Source: an uncultured Bacilli bacterium
GTDB lineage: Bacteria; Bacillota_I; Bacilli_A; RFN20; CAG-826
Reading direction: 5' to 3'
Assembly (NCBI GenBank): GCA_944349595.1
Contig: CALVNF010000004.1
Span: 1-64,000 of the forward strand
DNA length: 64,000 bases
The translations under genes were made by a program, and so were the position numbers. Each line of letters begins with the position of its first letter. Positions within the stretch are counted from its first letter, which is position 1. A model generated the notes under the pieces. That model was given only the letters and a program-made list of their open reading frames with translations. It made no database searches and was not told where the DNA came from. Below are positions 1-8,919 of this stretch, in pieces.

Positions 1-332
<332 letters not shown>

Positions 333-430
333 TTCAAGATTTTATCAAATCTCTAAATAAAATTTATATAATTCTTAAGAACATGTGGTAAAATAATATT
401 CAGTTTTGAGAGAACAAGATCTCTCGATAA

Positions 431-540
431 GTCTGGTGGCTATGACGCGGTGGTCACACCTGTTCCCATCCCGAACACAGAAGTTAAGCACCGTAGTGGC
501 GAAGGTAGTCAGTAATGGCAAGAATAGCAAGCTGCTGGGC
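431..540 (+). rRNA. 5S ribosomal RNA
   Basis: The core CCGAACACAGAAGTTAAGC at 471-489 is diagnostic of bacterial 5S rRNA. Positions 431-440 pair with 531-540 to form helix I, which sets both ends, giving about 110 nt. A run of seven T follows directly (541-547), so the closing helix plus T-tract probably also ends transcription of the rRNA operon. Just upstream GAGAG and CTCTC flank a short loop (about 408-425), a likely processing stem. Confidence 0.95.
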
Positions 541-595
541 TTTTTTTATGCTTAAAAATGTCTATTTATCGGCATTTTAGGGCATTTTGATAAAC

Positions 596-624
596 TTTAC
601 AATTATGTAAATTTATGGTATATT
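596..624 (+). promoter_or_regulatory. Sigma-A promoter of yloU-fakA
   Basis: TTTACA at 596-601 and TATATT at 619-624 are separated by exactly 17 nt, with TGG just before the -10 box (extended -10). Transcription should start near 631, about 30 nt before the yloU ATG. Confidence 0.75.
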
Positions 625-660
625 ATTAGTGCTATAAGCTTTAAACTTATAAAGAAAAAA

Positions 661-1023
661 ATGGATAAATTGAATAAAAATACTCCTTATGGGAGTTTAA
701 AAATAACAAAAGAAGCAATTGCAAAAATCGTTGGTGATGAAGTTACTTCAACATATGGAGTAGCTGGAATTGTTTCAATTTCGACAAAGGATAAAGGTAA
801 GCTATTAGATATAGATAATTTTAAGAATGGTTTAATTATAAAAAAAGAAAGAAGTTCTTATGTTATTGATATTCATATAGCTGTAATTTTTCCATTAAAG
901 ATTACTGAGATAATTAATGAAGTCCAAAAAAGAGTCAAATATGCTCTTTCAAAAAAATTAAAAATTACTTTTAAAAATATTAATATTTATGTAGATGGAC
1001 TCTTAATTGATCAGAATAATTAA
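661..1023 (+). CDS. yloU: Asp23/Gls24-family protein YloU
   Basis: A 120-residue member of the Asp23 (alkaline shock protein 23) family. The pattern GSLKITKEAIAKIVGDE near the N-terminus, followed by a middle part ending in VIDIHIAVIF and a helix KITEIINEVQKRVKYAL, is typical. Family members are small cytoplasmic or membrane-associated proteins linked to envelope stress, but the exact role of YloU is unknown. It sits 14 nt upstream of fakA, the usual Firmicutes pairing, and shares its promoter at 596-624. The Shine-Dalgarno is weak (an AAAGAAA stretch before the ATG). Confidence 0.85.
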   Translation: MDKLNKNTPYGSLKITKEAIAKIVGDEVTSTYGVAGIVSISTKDKGKLLDIDNFKNGLIIKKERSSYVIDIHIAVIFPLKITEIINEVQKRVKYALSKKLKITFKNINIYVDGLLIDQNN

Positions 1024-1037
1024 TTAGGAGATTATAC

Positions 1038-2732
1038 ATGAAAACAATTAATGCGCAGTTATTAAAAAAGATGTTCATTTCGGCTAGTAACAATTTATAT
1101 AATCACTATCCTGAAATTGACGCCTTAAATGTCTTCCCAGTTCCAGATGGAGATACTGGACTGAATATGAATTCAACACTATCAAGTGGTGTTAAAGACA
1201 TTCAATTTAGAAATGATAATGATGTTTATACATTAGCAAGTTGTTTCTCTGATGGCGCTTTTATGGGCGCTAGAGGTAATAGTGGCGCTATTACATCACA
1301 AATTTTTAAAGGTTTTGCTCATTATTTAAAAGATAACAATGAAATCGATTTAAATACACTTGTTTTAGCTTTTCAAGGTGCAAAAGAATTTGCATATAAA
1401 GCTGTTATTAAACCAGTTGAAGGAACTATTTTAACAGTTATTCGAGAAACTAGTGATTATTTAAAAGAACATATCGAACAATGTTCTAGTATTGAAGAAG
1501 CTTTTGATTTAATTGTTAGTGAAGCTAAAAAATCATTGGATCATACTCCTGAATTACTTCCAGTTTTAAAAGAAGTTGGAGTCGTAGACTCTGGAGGTGC
1601 TGGACTTTTAAAAATTTTTGAAGGTATGAAAGAAGCTGTTCATGGGAATTATGTCGAGAAAAAGACATATGGTAATGAAAAAGAAACTGCAAGTAGTGCA
1701 ACAACTCAAATTGGAGAAAACGAAGAATTTGGATATTGCACTGAACTTATCATGGAATTAGGTCCAGATAGCGTTAAAAAGGCTTTTAATGAGAATAAAT
1801 ATGTCTCCGTTTTACAAATGCATGGTAATTCATTAGTTTTTGTTAAAAATGGTAATTATGTAAAAGTTCACATACATACAATGACTCCAGGTTGGGTTTT
1901 AAATTATTCTCAACAATTTGGTGAATTTAAAAAATTAAAAATTGAAAATATGACAGAGCAACATAATGAACTTATGTTGATGGAAAAAGAAAAAGAGCAA
2001 TTAGCTCTAAACACCGAATCAAAAGAAGAAGCTCAAGTTATTGATTTAGATGAACCAAAAGCTCCTGAAAAAGAATTTGGAATAATTGCAACTTGTTCTG
2101 GAGAAGGCATTGCTGATATGTTTAAAGAAATCGGTGTTGACGAAATTGTAAGTGGTGGTCAAACAATGAATCCATCAACTGAAGATTTTGTATCAGCTAT
2201 TAAAAAAGTAAATGCAAAAAATGTCTTCATTTTACCAAATAATTCTAATATTATAATGGCAGCAACTCTAGCTAGTGATATTACAAAAAATATTAAAAGA
2301 TCAAAAGTAATCCCTTCAACAACAATTCCTCAAGGATTAGTTGCTGCAATGACAATGAATCCTGATGCAAATTATCAAGAAAATTCAAAAGAGATGAAAA
2401 AATCACTTAAAACTGTCAAAACTTCTCTTATTACTTATGCAACAAGAGATACAAATATGAATGGAATTAAGATTGTTAAAAATGATTTCATTGCATTAGT
2501 TGACAAAAAAGTAGTTTGTTGTGTTAAAGATAAATTTGAAGCTTTATACAAGGCTTTAGATAAAATTATTAATCAATCTAGTTCAATTGTTACAATTTTT
2601 ACTGGAAATGATATAACAAAAGAAGAAAGAGAAAAATTATCTAAAGATTTAACTAATAAATACGAAATGCTTGAAGTTGATGTAAGAGATGGAAAGCAAC
2701 CAGTTTATTCATTTATTATTGGTGTAGAATAA
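1038..2732 (+). CDS. fakA: Fatty acid kinase subunit FakA (YloV, DAK2/DhaL domain)
   Basis: 564 residues. The N-terminal DhaL-type kinase domain (about 1-200) carries NVFPVPDGDTGLNMNST, whose aspartates bind Mg-ATP, and GARGNSGAI. The C-terminal part (about 340-564) is the DegV-like region of YloV proteins. FakA phosphorylates fatty acids that a FakB protein presents, yielding acyl-phosphate. No fakB is in the window. The ATG follows TTAGGAG at good spacing. The next gene, plsX, handles acyl-phosphate, so the neighbours form a fatty-acid entry module. A terminator separates the two, so they are separate transcription units. Confidence 0.92.
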   Translation: MKTINAQLLKKMFISASNNLYNHYPEIDALNVFPVPDGDTGLNMNSTLSSGVKDIQFRNDNDVYTLASCFSDGAFMGARGNSGAITSQIFKGFAHYLKDNNEIDLNTLVLAFQGAKEFAYKAVIKPVEGTILTVIRETSDYLKEHIEQCSSIEEAFDLIVSEAKKSLDHTPELLPVLKEVGVVDSGGAGLLKIFEGMKEAVHGNYVEKKTYGNEKETASSATTQIGENEEFGYCTELIMELGPDSVKKAFNENKYVSVLQMHGNSLVFVKNGNYVKVHIHTMTPGWVLNYSQQFGEFKKLKIENMTEQHNELMLMEKEKEQLALNTESKEEAQVIDLDEPKAPEKEFGIIATCSGEGIADMFKEIGVDEIVSGGQTMNPSTEDFVSAIKKVNAKNVFILPNNSNIIMAATLASDITKNIKRSKVIPSTTIPQGLVAAMTMNPDANYQENSKEMKKSLKTVKTSLITYATRDTNMNGIKIVKNDFIALVDKKVVCCVKDKFEALYKALDKIINQSSSIVTIFTGNDITKEEREKLSKDLTNKYEMLEVDVRDGKQPVYSFIIGVE

Positions 2733-2760
2733 AGTTTGGTTAATTTTATTAATTATTTTG

Positions 2761-2790
2761 AAAAATAAGAATCGCTGATTCTTATTTTTT
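2761..2790 (+). terminator. Intrinsic terminator after fakA
   Basis: AATAAGAATC (2764-2773) pairs with GATTCTTATT (2777-2786) around a GCT loop. An A-run precedes the stem and T residues follow it, so it may work in both directions. Confidence 0.8.
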
Positions 2791-2817
2791 CATATAAATT
2801 AAGAAATATGATAAAAT
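2789..2817 (+). promoter_or_regulatory. Candidate promoter of plsX operon
   Basis: An extended -10 box, TGA followed by TAAAAT (2809-2817), lies 17 nt after a weak -35 TTCATA (2789-2794). It overlaps the end of the fakA terminator and predicts a leader of about 20 nt before plsX. Confidence 0.45.
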
Positions 2818-2844
2818 ATTAAGGTATTATTTGTAGGTATTAAT

Positions 2845-3828
2845 ATGAAAATAGTTATTGATATGATGGGCTCTGATTTAGGTCCTAGCGGTTTAATTAA
2901 AGCAATTGATGAATTTTCAAAAAAACATGAAGATGTTATTTTTTATCTTGTTGGAAAAGTAAATGAATTTAGTGAATTTAATAATAGAAAAAACTTTTCT
3001 CTTATTAATGCAAATGATGTAATTACAATGGATGATAATCCCCTTCTTGCAATAAAAAGAAAAGATTCTTCTATGATTAAAGCAATTCAAACATATAAAG
3101 ATGAAAAAGCAGATATATTAATATCTGCTGGATCAACTGGCGCTTATTTAACTGCTGCTACATTTTTAATTGGAAGAATTAAAGGAATTAAAAGACCGGG
3201 ATTAGTAACACCATTTCCAACTATGATTAAAAATAAACAAGTAGTTTTACTTGATATTGGTGCTAATAATGTTAATTTTAAAGACGAATTAGTTCAATTT
3301 GCATATATGGGTAAAATTTATGCTAAATATATATGTAAAATTGAAAATCCAAATACTTATTTATTATCAAATGGTACCGAAGACCATAAAGGTACTGAAA
3401 CAATCCAACAAACTAATAAATATTTAAGAGAAATAAATTTTGAAAATTTTAAAGGTAATATTGAAGCTCGTGACGTCTTAAATGGCGAAGCTGATGTTGT
3501 AGTAACAGATGGATTTTCTGGAAATTTATTTTTAAAAACATGTGAAGGTGTTTTTGGGATTGTTTCAAAATTATTAAAAACTGGATTTAAGAAAAATATT
3601 AAAACAAAAGTTGGATATTTATTATCAAAAAGTGTAATTGATAATATAAAAGATACATTTAATTATAAAACAACCGGTGGAGCAATGCTTTTAGGGATTG
3701 ATGGCTATGTTATAAAAGCTCATGGAAACAGTGATTTTGAAGGTTTTAGCGGTGCTTTAAATGTCGCTTATAATATGAAAATAAACGAAATTAATAAAAA
3801 GATTAAACAAGAATTAAATTTAAAATAA
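2845..3828 (+). CDS. plsX: Phosphate acyltransferase PlsX
   Basis: 327 residues, normal for the family. It begins MKIVIDMMGSDLGP, the PlsX N-terminal signature, and contains SAGSTGAYL and VVTDGFSGN. PlsX interconverts acyl-ACP and acyl-phosphate, the donor that PlsY uses for the first acylation of glycerol 3-phosphate. In Bacillus it is followed by fabD-fabG-acpP; here the rnc ATG begins on the next base, so those genes are absent from the site. With fakA just upstream, acyl-phosphate may come mainly from imported fatty acids (inference). Confidence 0.95.
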   Translation: MKIVIDMMGSDLGPSGLIKAIDEFSKKHEDVIFYLVGKVNEFSEFNNRKNFSLINANDVITMDDNPLLAIKRKDSSMIKAIQTYKDEKADILISAGSTGAYLTAATFLIGRIKGIKRPGLVTPFPTMIKNKQVVLLDIGANNVNFKDELVQFAYMGKIYAKYICKIENPNTYLLSNGTEDHKGTETIQQTNKYLREINFENFKGNIEARDVLNGEADVVVTDGFSGNLFLKTCEGVFGIVSKLLKTGFKKNIKTKVGYLLSKSVIDNIKDTFNYKTTGGAMLLGIDGYVIKAHGNSDFEGFSGALNVAYNMKINEINKKIKQELNLK

Positions 3829-4515
3829 ATGAAAGATTTAGATTATTTTTTTAAGGATTTTAATTTAAAACCAAATAATAAAGCAATTTATGAGATAGCA
3901 TTTACTCATTCATCTTTTAATTTTGATGCTAAAACTAGTCATAAAGATTATGAAAGGCTTGAGTTTATGGGCGATTCTTTTATTAATTTTGTTGTTGCAG
4001 ATTTAGCGTATAATTTAAGAGGTGATTTAGATCAAGGTGAAATGACTAAACTTCGTTCAACTTTAGTACAACAACAAGGTTTAACAAAATTAGCAAAAAA
4101 ATATAATTTAAAAGATTATATTAGAGTTGGAAAATCTCTTCAAAATCAAGATTTAGAAAAGATGCCACATTTATTAGAAGATATTTTTGAAGCTGTAATT
4201 GGGGCGATGTATGTTGATCAAGGCTTAAATAAAACATATGATTTTGTAAGAAATTTATTTTATGAAGAAGTTAAAAATTTTTCTGCTGAACAACTTCATG
4301 ATTATAAATCTACCCTTCAAGAATTGCTTCAAGGAGAAACAAGACAAACAGTTACTTATAAAGTTTTAGATGAAATTGGTCCTCAACATGATAAGACTTT
4401 TGTAGTTGAAGCATGTTATGGAAATATAATTTTAGGAAAAGGTAGAGGAAAAAGTAAAAAAGAAGCCGAACAAAACGCTGCAAAAGAAGCTCTTAAAAAA
4501 GGAGTAGTATTATAG
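3829..4515 (+). CDS. rnc: Ribonuclease III
   Basis: 228 residues. The catalytic domain carries the signature ERLEFMGDSFINF (around residues 43-55) and the second acidic cluster LLEDIFEAVIGAMYVDQG. A double-stranded-RNA-binding domain follows (about 157-228), ending in GKGRGKSKKEAEQNAAKEAL. RNase III cleaves double-stranded RNA in rRNA precursors and structured mRNAs. The ATG directly follows the plsX stop and ftsY begins on the base after the rnc stop, so the three are co-transcribed and probably coupled. The smc gene often found between rnc and ftsY is missing. Confidence 0.96.
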   Translation: MKDLDYFFKDFNLKPNNKAIYEIAFTHSSFNFDAKTSHKDYERLEFMGDSFINFVVADLAYNLRGDLDQGEMTKLRSTLVQQQGLTKLAKKYNLKDYIRVGKSLQNQDLEKMPHLLEDIFEAVIGAMYVDQGLNKTYDFVRNLFYEEVKNFSAEQLHDYKSTLQELLQGETRQTVTYKVLDEIGPQHDKTFVVEACYGNIILGKGRGKSKKEAEQNAAKEALKKGVVL

Positions 4516-5625
4516 ATGGGTTTAATTAAATTTTTAAAAGAAAAATTTTCTAAGAAAAAAGAAGAAAAAGAATTAACTAAACAAGAAAATAATATTTCTG
4601 AAGTTAATGAACAAAACGATTCTAAATTAGAAGAAAATAATAATATAAAAAAAGAAGAAGATTTAAATAAATTAAATGATAACAAAAATTCTGATTTTGA
4701 TTTAAAAAAATATGATAAAGGATTAGAAAAATCTCGAAAATCTTTTGCCGATAAGCTAAAAAGTTTATCAAAGAAATATAAAAAAGTTAATCAAGAATAT
4801 TTTGATAATCTTGAAGAAGTATTAATTGAAGCTGATGTTGGCGTTAAATTAACACTTGATGTCATTCAAGAATTATTAGAAAAATCAAAAAAAGAAAAAT
4901 TAGAAGATCCAGAAGAAATAAATGAATTATTAATTGATATTTTATTTTTAAAATACGTTAAAGAAAACGAAGATAAAAATTTAGAATTAAAATTTGGTTC
5001 AAAAAATCCAACAATTTGTTTAATTGTTGGAGTAAATGGTGTAGGAAAAACAACAAGCATTGCAAAACTTGCCTATAGATATATTAAACAAAATAAAAAA
5101 GTTTTAATTGTTGCGGCTGATACTTTTAGAGCAGCAGCTGTTGATCAACTTGAAATTTGGGCCAAAAGAATTAATTGCGATATCGTTACAGGCTTAAATA
5201 ATCAAGATCCAGCCAGTGTTTTATATAAAGGTTTAGAAAAAGCAAAAAATGAAAATTATGATTTAGTTATTATTGATACAGCTGGAAGATTACAAAATAA
5301 AGTTAATTTAATGAATGAATTAAGTAAAATGTCTAAAGTTATAAACAAATTATCTCCAGATAGTATTAAAGAAACTTTATTAATTATTGATGCTACAACT
5401 GGTCAAAACGGTGTTTTACAAGCAAAATCATTTTATGAAGCAACTGGTTTAACTGGAATTATTATTACAAAAATGGATGGAACTTCAAAAGGTGGAATTA
5501 TTTTATCTATTAGAGATGAATTAGGAATTCCAGTTAGATTTATTGGTCTTGGTGAAAAAATTGATGATTTAGAATTATTTGATTTAGAAAAATATTTATA
5601 TTCATTGTGTATAAATAAGGATTAA
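4516..5625 (+). CDS. ftsY: Signal recognition particle receptor FtsY
   Basis: 369 residues. A highly charged Lys/Glu/Asn-rich A region (about 1-70) precedes the N domain and the SRP-type GTPase G domain. Visible G motifs are GVNGVGKTTSIAKLA, DTFRAAAVDQL, DTAGRL, TKMDGTSKGG and GLGEKIDDLELFD. FtsY docks ribosome-SRP complexes at the membrane and activates GTP hydrolysis together with Ffh, encoded 312 nt downstream. ylxM lies between them, so the SRP genes form one cluster. Confidence 0.96.
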   Translation: MGLIKFLKEKFSKKKEEKELTKQENNISEVNEQNDSKLEENNNIKKEEDLNKLNDNKNSDFDLKKYDKGLEKSRKSFADKLKSLSKKYKKVNQEYFDNLEEVLIEADVGVKLTLDVIQELLEKSKKEKLEDPEEINELLIDILFLKYVKENEDKNLELKFGSKNPTICLIVGVNGVGKTTSIAKLAYRYIKQNKKVLIVAADTFRAAAVDQLEIWAKRINCDIVTGLNNQDPASVLYKGLEKAKNENYDLVIIDTAGRLQNKVNLMNELSKMSKVINKLSPDSIKETLLIIDATTGQNGVLQAKSFYEATGLTGIIITKMDGTSKGGIILSIRDELGIPVRFIGLGEKIDDLELFDLEKYLYSLCINKD

Positions 5626-5628
5626 TTT

Positions 5629-5934
5629 ATGGATATAAAAAAGAATGATTATTTAATAAATTTATATGATATTTATTATAATTTATTAACGAAAAAGCAG
5701 AAATATTACTTAGAAATGTATTTAAAATGTGATTTATCAGTTTCAGAAATTTCTGAAAATGATAAAATTTCAAAAGCTGCTGTATCTGATTCAATTAAAA
5801 AAAGCATTCAAAAGTTATTAAATTATGAAAAAAAATTAAACTTATATTCTAAACAAAAAGAAATAATAAAATATTTAGATTCAACAAATAAATTAAATGA
5901 AGAAGAATTAAATAATGTAAAAAAGAGGTTATAA
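5629..5934 (+). CDS. ylxM: SRP-associated helix-turn-helix protein YlxM (UPF0122)
   Basis: 101 residues. The region LYDIYYNLLTKKQKYYLEMYLKCDLSVSEISE... (split by a helix-turn-helix around residues 32-62, including ISKAAVSDSIKK) matches the sigma-70 region-4-like fold of YlxM. The family is invariably linked to ffh in Firmicutes and is thought to act with SRP. It starts 3 nt after ftsY and ends 3 nt before ffh. The C-terminal 30 residues are polar and poorly conserved. Confidence 0.88.
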   Translation: MDIKKNDYLINLYDIYYNLLTKKQKYYLEMYLKCDLSVSEISENDKISKAAVSDSIKKSIQKLLNYEKKLNLYSKQKEIIKYLDSTNKLNEEELNNVKKRL

Positions 5935-5937
5935 AAT

Positions 5938-7293
5938 ATGGCATTTGAAAATTTAACTGAAAAATTTCAACGTATCTTTAAAAAATTAACTGGTCAAGGC
6001 ACTCTTAGTGAAAGAAATATGCAAGAGATGCTTGATGAAATTAAAGTTGCATTACTTGAAGCAGACGTTAATTATAAAGTTGTAAAAGATTTTTTAAATG
6101 ATGTTAAACAAAAAGCAATTGGTCAAGAAGTATTAACAAAAGTTAATCCTTCTCAAATGATTACTAAAATTGTTTATGACGAAATTGTTGAACTACTTGG
6201 AAGTAATAAAACAGAAATTAATTATAATAAAAATAAACCAACAATAATAATGCTTGTTGGTTTACAAGGTAGTGGTAAAACAACAACAGCTGCAAAACTT
6301 GCTTATTTAATGAAAAATAAATTAAATAAAAAAGTGATGTTTGCAGCTTGCGATATTTATCGTCCAGCCGCTGTTGAACAATTAAAAGTTTTAGCAAAAC
6401 AAATTAATGTTCCAGTAATTCACGAAGAGGGATTAAGTGCTGTCGATATTGCAAAAAAAGCAAAAGAAGTTGTTTATAATGAACACTATGATGTTTTAAT
6501 TATTGATACTGCTGGTCGTTTACAAATCGATGAAGCATTAATGAATGAATTAAATCAAATTAAAAAAGAAGTTAATCCTGATGAAACATTATTATTAGTT
6601 GATGCAATGGCTGGACAAAATGCCAGCGAAGTTGCTTCTACATTCAATGAAAAAGTTGCATTAACTGGTGTAATTATGTCAAAACTTGACGGTGATACAA
6701 AAGGTGGTGCAGCTTTAAGTGTTGCAAAACTCACTGGTTTATATATTAAATTTGTTGGAACTGGTGAGAAAATTTCTGATTTAGATATTTTCTATCCAGA
6801 TAGAATGGCTTCAAGAATTTTAGGAATGGGTGATGTTGTTTCTTTTGTTGAAAAAGTAAAAGATACAATTGATGAAAGAGAAGCCAAAAAACAAGCAATG
6901 AGAGCATTAAAAGGGCAATTTACTCTTGATGATATGCTCAAACAATTAAAACAAATCCAAAAACTTGGAAGTTTAGGTGGAGTTTTGTCAATGCTTCCTG
7001 GTATGCCAAAAATTAACGATGAACAAAAACAACGTGTAGAAAATGAGATGAAAAATTTTGAAATCATTATGGATTCAATGACTTTAGAAGAAAGAGCATA
7101 TCCAGAAATCTTAAAAAATTCAAGAAAAGTAAGAATTGCAAAAGGTTGCGGTAAAACCGCTGCAGATATAAATAGGATGTTAAAATATTATGACCAAGCC
7201 AAAATGATGATGAAACAATTTAAAAATAAAGGTGGTTTTGGAGGTTTTGGCGGATTTGGTGGCAAATTCCCTCCAAATTTTGGTGGCAGATAA
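5938..7293 (+). CDS. ffh: Signal recognition particle protein Ffh (SRP54)
   Basis: 451 residues with N, G and M domains. G motifs are GLQGSGKTTTAAKLA (about residue 107), DIYRPAAVEQL, DTAGRLQ, SKLDGDTKGGAAL and GTGEKISDLDIFYP. The methionine-rich M domain (about 325-430) includes LGGVLSMLPGM and an RNA-binding helix region with RIAKGCGKTAADINRML. The extreme C-terminus is a Gly/Phe-rich tail (GGFGGFGGFGG), longer and more repetitive than a plain SRP54 end. The ATG follows AAGAGG of the ylxM end. Ffh binds 4.5S RNA and signal peptides and pairs with FtsY. Transcription converges with trmD 15 nt beyond the stop. Confidence 0.96.
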   Translation: MAFENLTEKFQRIFKKLTGQGTLSERNMQEMLDEIKVALLEADVNYKVVKDFLNDVKQKAIGQEVLTKVNPSQMITKIVYDEIVELLGSNKTEINYNKNKPTIIMLVGLQGSGKTTTAAKLAYLMKNKLNKKVMFAACDIYRPAAVEQLKVLAKQINVPVIHEEGLSAVDIAKKAKEVVYNEHYDVLIIDTAGRLQIDEALMNELNQIKKEVNPDETLLLVDAMAGQNASEVASTFNEKVALTGVIMSKLDGDTKGGAALSVAKLTGLYIKFVGTGEKISDLDIFYPDRMASRILGMGDVVSFVEKVKDTIDEREAKKQAMRALKGQFTLDDMLKQLKQIQKLGSLGGVLSMLPGMPKINDEQKQRVENEMKNFEIIMDSMTLEERAYPEILKNSRKVRIAKGCGKTAADINRMLKYYDQAKMMMKQFKNKGGFGGFGGFGGKFPPNFGGR

Positions 7294-7308
7294 TTAAAAA
7301 AATAAATA

Positions 7309-8064
7309 TTATTTTTTCTTATTATTATTTATAGCTTTTAATTCAATTTCAGAAATATCGTCTTCTTTTAATAAATCTAAATCATCCTTTGTAAGATTTA
7401 GTTTATTAAATAAATCTGGACGATATTTTTTTGTTAATTTTAAAGCCATTTTATATCGATATCTATTAATTATTTCGTGATTTCCACATAATAAAATTTC
7501 TGGAACTAAATGACCTTCAAAATTAATTGGTTCTGTATATTGAGGATATTCTAATAAATTATTTTCAAAAGTTTCATCAATTGTTGATTCGTTATTTATG
7601 CTGTGAGGAATCAATCGAATAATAGAATTTGCAATTGCAATTGCAGCAATTTCTCCTCCTGTTAAAATATAATCACCAATTGAAATTATTTCATCGACAT
7701 AACTTGAAATTCTATCATCAATTCCTTCATAATTTCCACAAATTAATACTATTTCATCTTCTTTTGATAATCTTAGGGCATCTTTTTGATTATAAGTTTT
7801 ACCTTTAGGGGATAATAAAATTTTTAAAGTTTTATTTGTTGAATTAGATTTTAAAGCATCAACAATTGGTTGGCATTTCATTATTAAACCACTGCCTCCA
7901 CCAATTGGTGGCGTATCAACTCTTTTATACTTATCTTTTGTATAGTCTCTAATGTTGACAATATTTAAATCAACTAAATTATTAGCAATTGCACGTTTGA
8001 TAATTGTATTTTCAGTTAGAGTTTGAAACAAATTTGGGAATATAGTTAAAATAGTAATTTTCAT
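7309..8064 (-). CDS. trmD: tRNA (guanine-N1)-methyltransferase TrmD
   Basis: 251 residues from an ATG that shares its A with the rimM stop codon (TGATG). A TTG codon just upstream is possible but less likely. The SPOUT trefoil-knot motifs LICGNYEGIDDRI and GDYILTGGEIAAI are clear, as is the GGGSGLIMK stretch near residue 60. TrmD makes m1G37 in tRNAs with G36 and so prevents +1 frameshifting. It is the last gene of the inverted rimM-trmD unit and faces ffh tail to tail. Confidence 0.95.
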   Translation of the reverse strand: MKITILTIFPNLFQTLTENTIIKRAIANNLVDLNIVNIRDYTKDKYKRVDTPPIGGGSGLIMKCQPIVDALKSNSTNKTLKILLSPKGKTYNQKDALRLSKEDEIVLICGNYEGIDDRISSYVDEIISIGDYILTGGEIAAIAIANSIIRLIPHSINNESTIDETFENNLLEYPQYTEPINFEGHLVPEILLCGNHEIINRYRYKMALKLTKKYRPDLFNKLNLTKDDLDLLKEDDISEIELKAINNNKKK

Positions 8065-8597
8065 CAATCTAATAATCCTTTAATATTTAAAATTTCAATG
8101 ATTTTATTTTCTATATCTACTTTTTTAATAAAATGATCAATAAATGGGATGTAATAATTTTTATTATCATTTTCTTTTTTAACTTGAAGCGTGATAGAAG
8201 CAGTAAATTCTTTTACATCAGAAACAACTGCCAATTCTTGCTTTGTTTCAAAATCAATAATTTTACAATTTTTTAAATCATCAAAATAATAATAACCTTT
8301 TGGTAATTTGGCATCTATTTTTTTAATTAATATAAACTTTCCAATAAGTGGCTTTGCTTTTTCAATAGTGTCGATATCTTTAAAAGACACATAATCAAAA
8401 CCTTTGAAGTTTCGATAAGAAGATATAGTAAAATTTTGTAGAGATTTTTCTCCGTTTTCGTCAAAAAACTCAATTAAAACCTCATTATTTTTCTTGTATC
8501 TTTGTTTAGCAAAAAAAGTGGTGCTATAAACTTTTACTTCACCTTTTAATCCACAAGTATTAATAATTTTTCCTAATTGTAAATATTCGTTTTCCAT
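8064..8597 (-). CDS. rimM: Ribosome maturation factor RimM
   Basis: 177 residues. The N-terminal RimM domain begins YLQLGKIINTCGLKGEVKVYS, and a PRC-barrel domain follows (about 95-170) with YYYFDDLKNCKI and YIPFIDHFIKKVD. RimM binds S19 and helps 30S head maturation. It is translationally coupled to trmD by a one-base overlap. A terminator separates it from khpA upstream, so rimM-trmD may be expressed from read-through or a promoter near 8600. Confidence 0.92.
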   Translation of the reverse strand: MENEYLQLGKIINTCGLKGEVKVYSTTFFAKQRYKKNNEVLIEFFDENGEKSLQNFTISSYRNFKGFDYVSFKDIDTIEKAKPLIGKFILIKKIDAKLPKGYYYFDDLKNCKIIDFETKQELAVVSDVKEFTASITLQVKKENDNKNYYIPFIDHFIKKVDIENKIIEILNIKGLLD

Positions 8598-8611
8598 AAT
8601 ATATTAATTAA

Positions 8612-8641
8612 AAAAATAAGAGCAGTGCTCTTATTTTTCTT
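8612..8641 (-). terminator. Terminator overlapping the khpA stop codon
   Basis: AAAAATAAGAGC and GCTCTTATTTTT form a 12-bp stem around a three-base loop. Read on the minus strand, the T-tract leads toward rimM. The 5' arm contains the last codons and the stop of khpA (stop at 8631-8633). It separates rpsP-khpA from rimM-trmD. Confidence 0.75.
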
Positions 8642-8897
8642 CAGGCTTTTTTTCTAATGATTCAAATTTTAAATGAACTCTTTGGCTATTTAATTTTCCA
8701 GCAATTGATACGATTTCTCTTAATGCTTGAGCAATTGAACCTTTATGACCAATTAATCTTGCAATATCATCGTTATCAGCGCAAATTAAATAACAAATAT
8801 CATTTTCATTTTCACTTGGAAGTTTAGAGATTAAAATTCCATTTTTGTTGACAATTAAATCATCAACTAAAGCATGAATTAATTTTTCATAATCCAT
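8631..8897 (-). CDS. khpA: KH-domain RNA-binding protein KhpA (YlqC)
   Basis: 88 residues. The KH fold has the GxxG loop as IGHKGSIAQALREIV, preceded by an extended Asp/Asn-rich strand. KhpA proteins bind RNA, usually with KhpB, and affect cell division and small-RNA biology in related bacteria. No khpB is seen here. The gene lies 22 nt after rpsP in the classic rpsP-khpA pair. Its last codons are built into a terminator hairpin. Confidence 0.9.
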   Translation of the reverse strand: MDYEKLIHALVDDLIVNKNGILISKLPSENENDICYLICADNDDIARLIGHKGSIAQALREIVSIAGKLNSQRVHLKFESLEKKPEEK

Positions 8898-8919
8898 ATA
8901 ATTACTCCTAAAAAATTAA

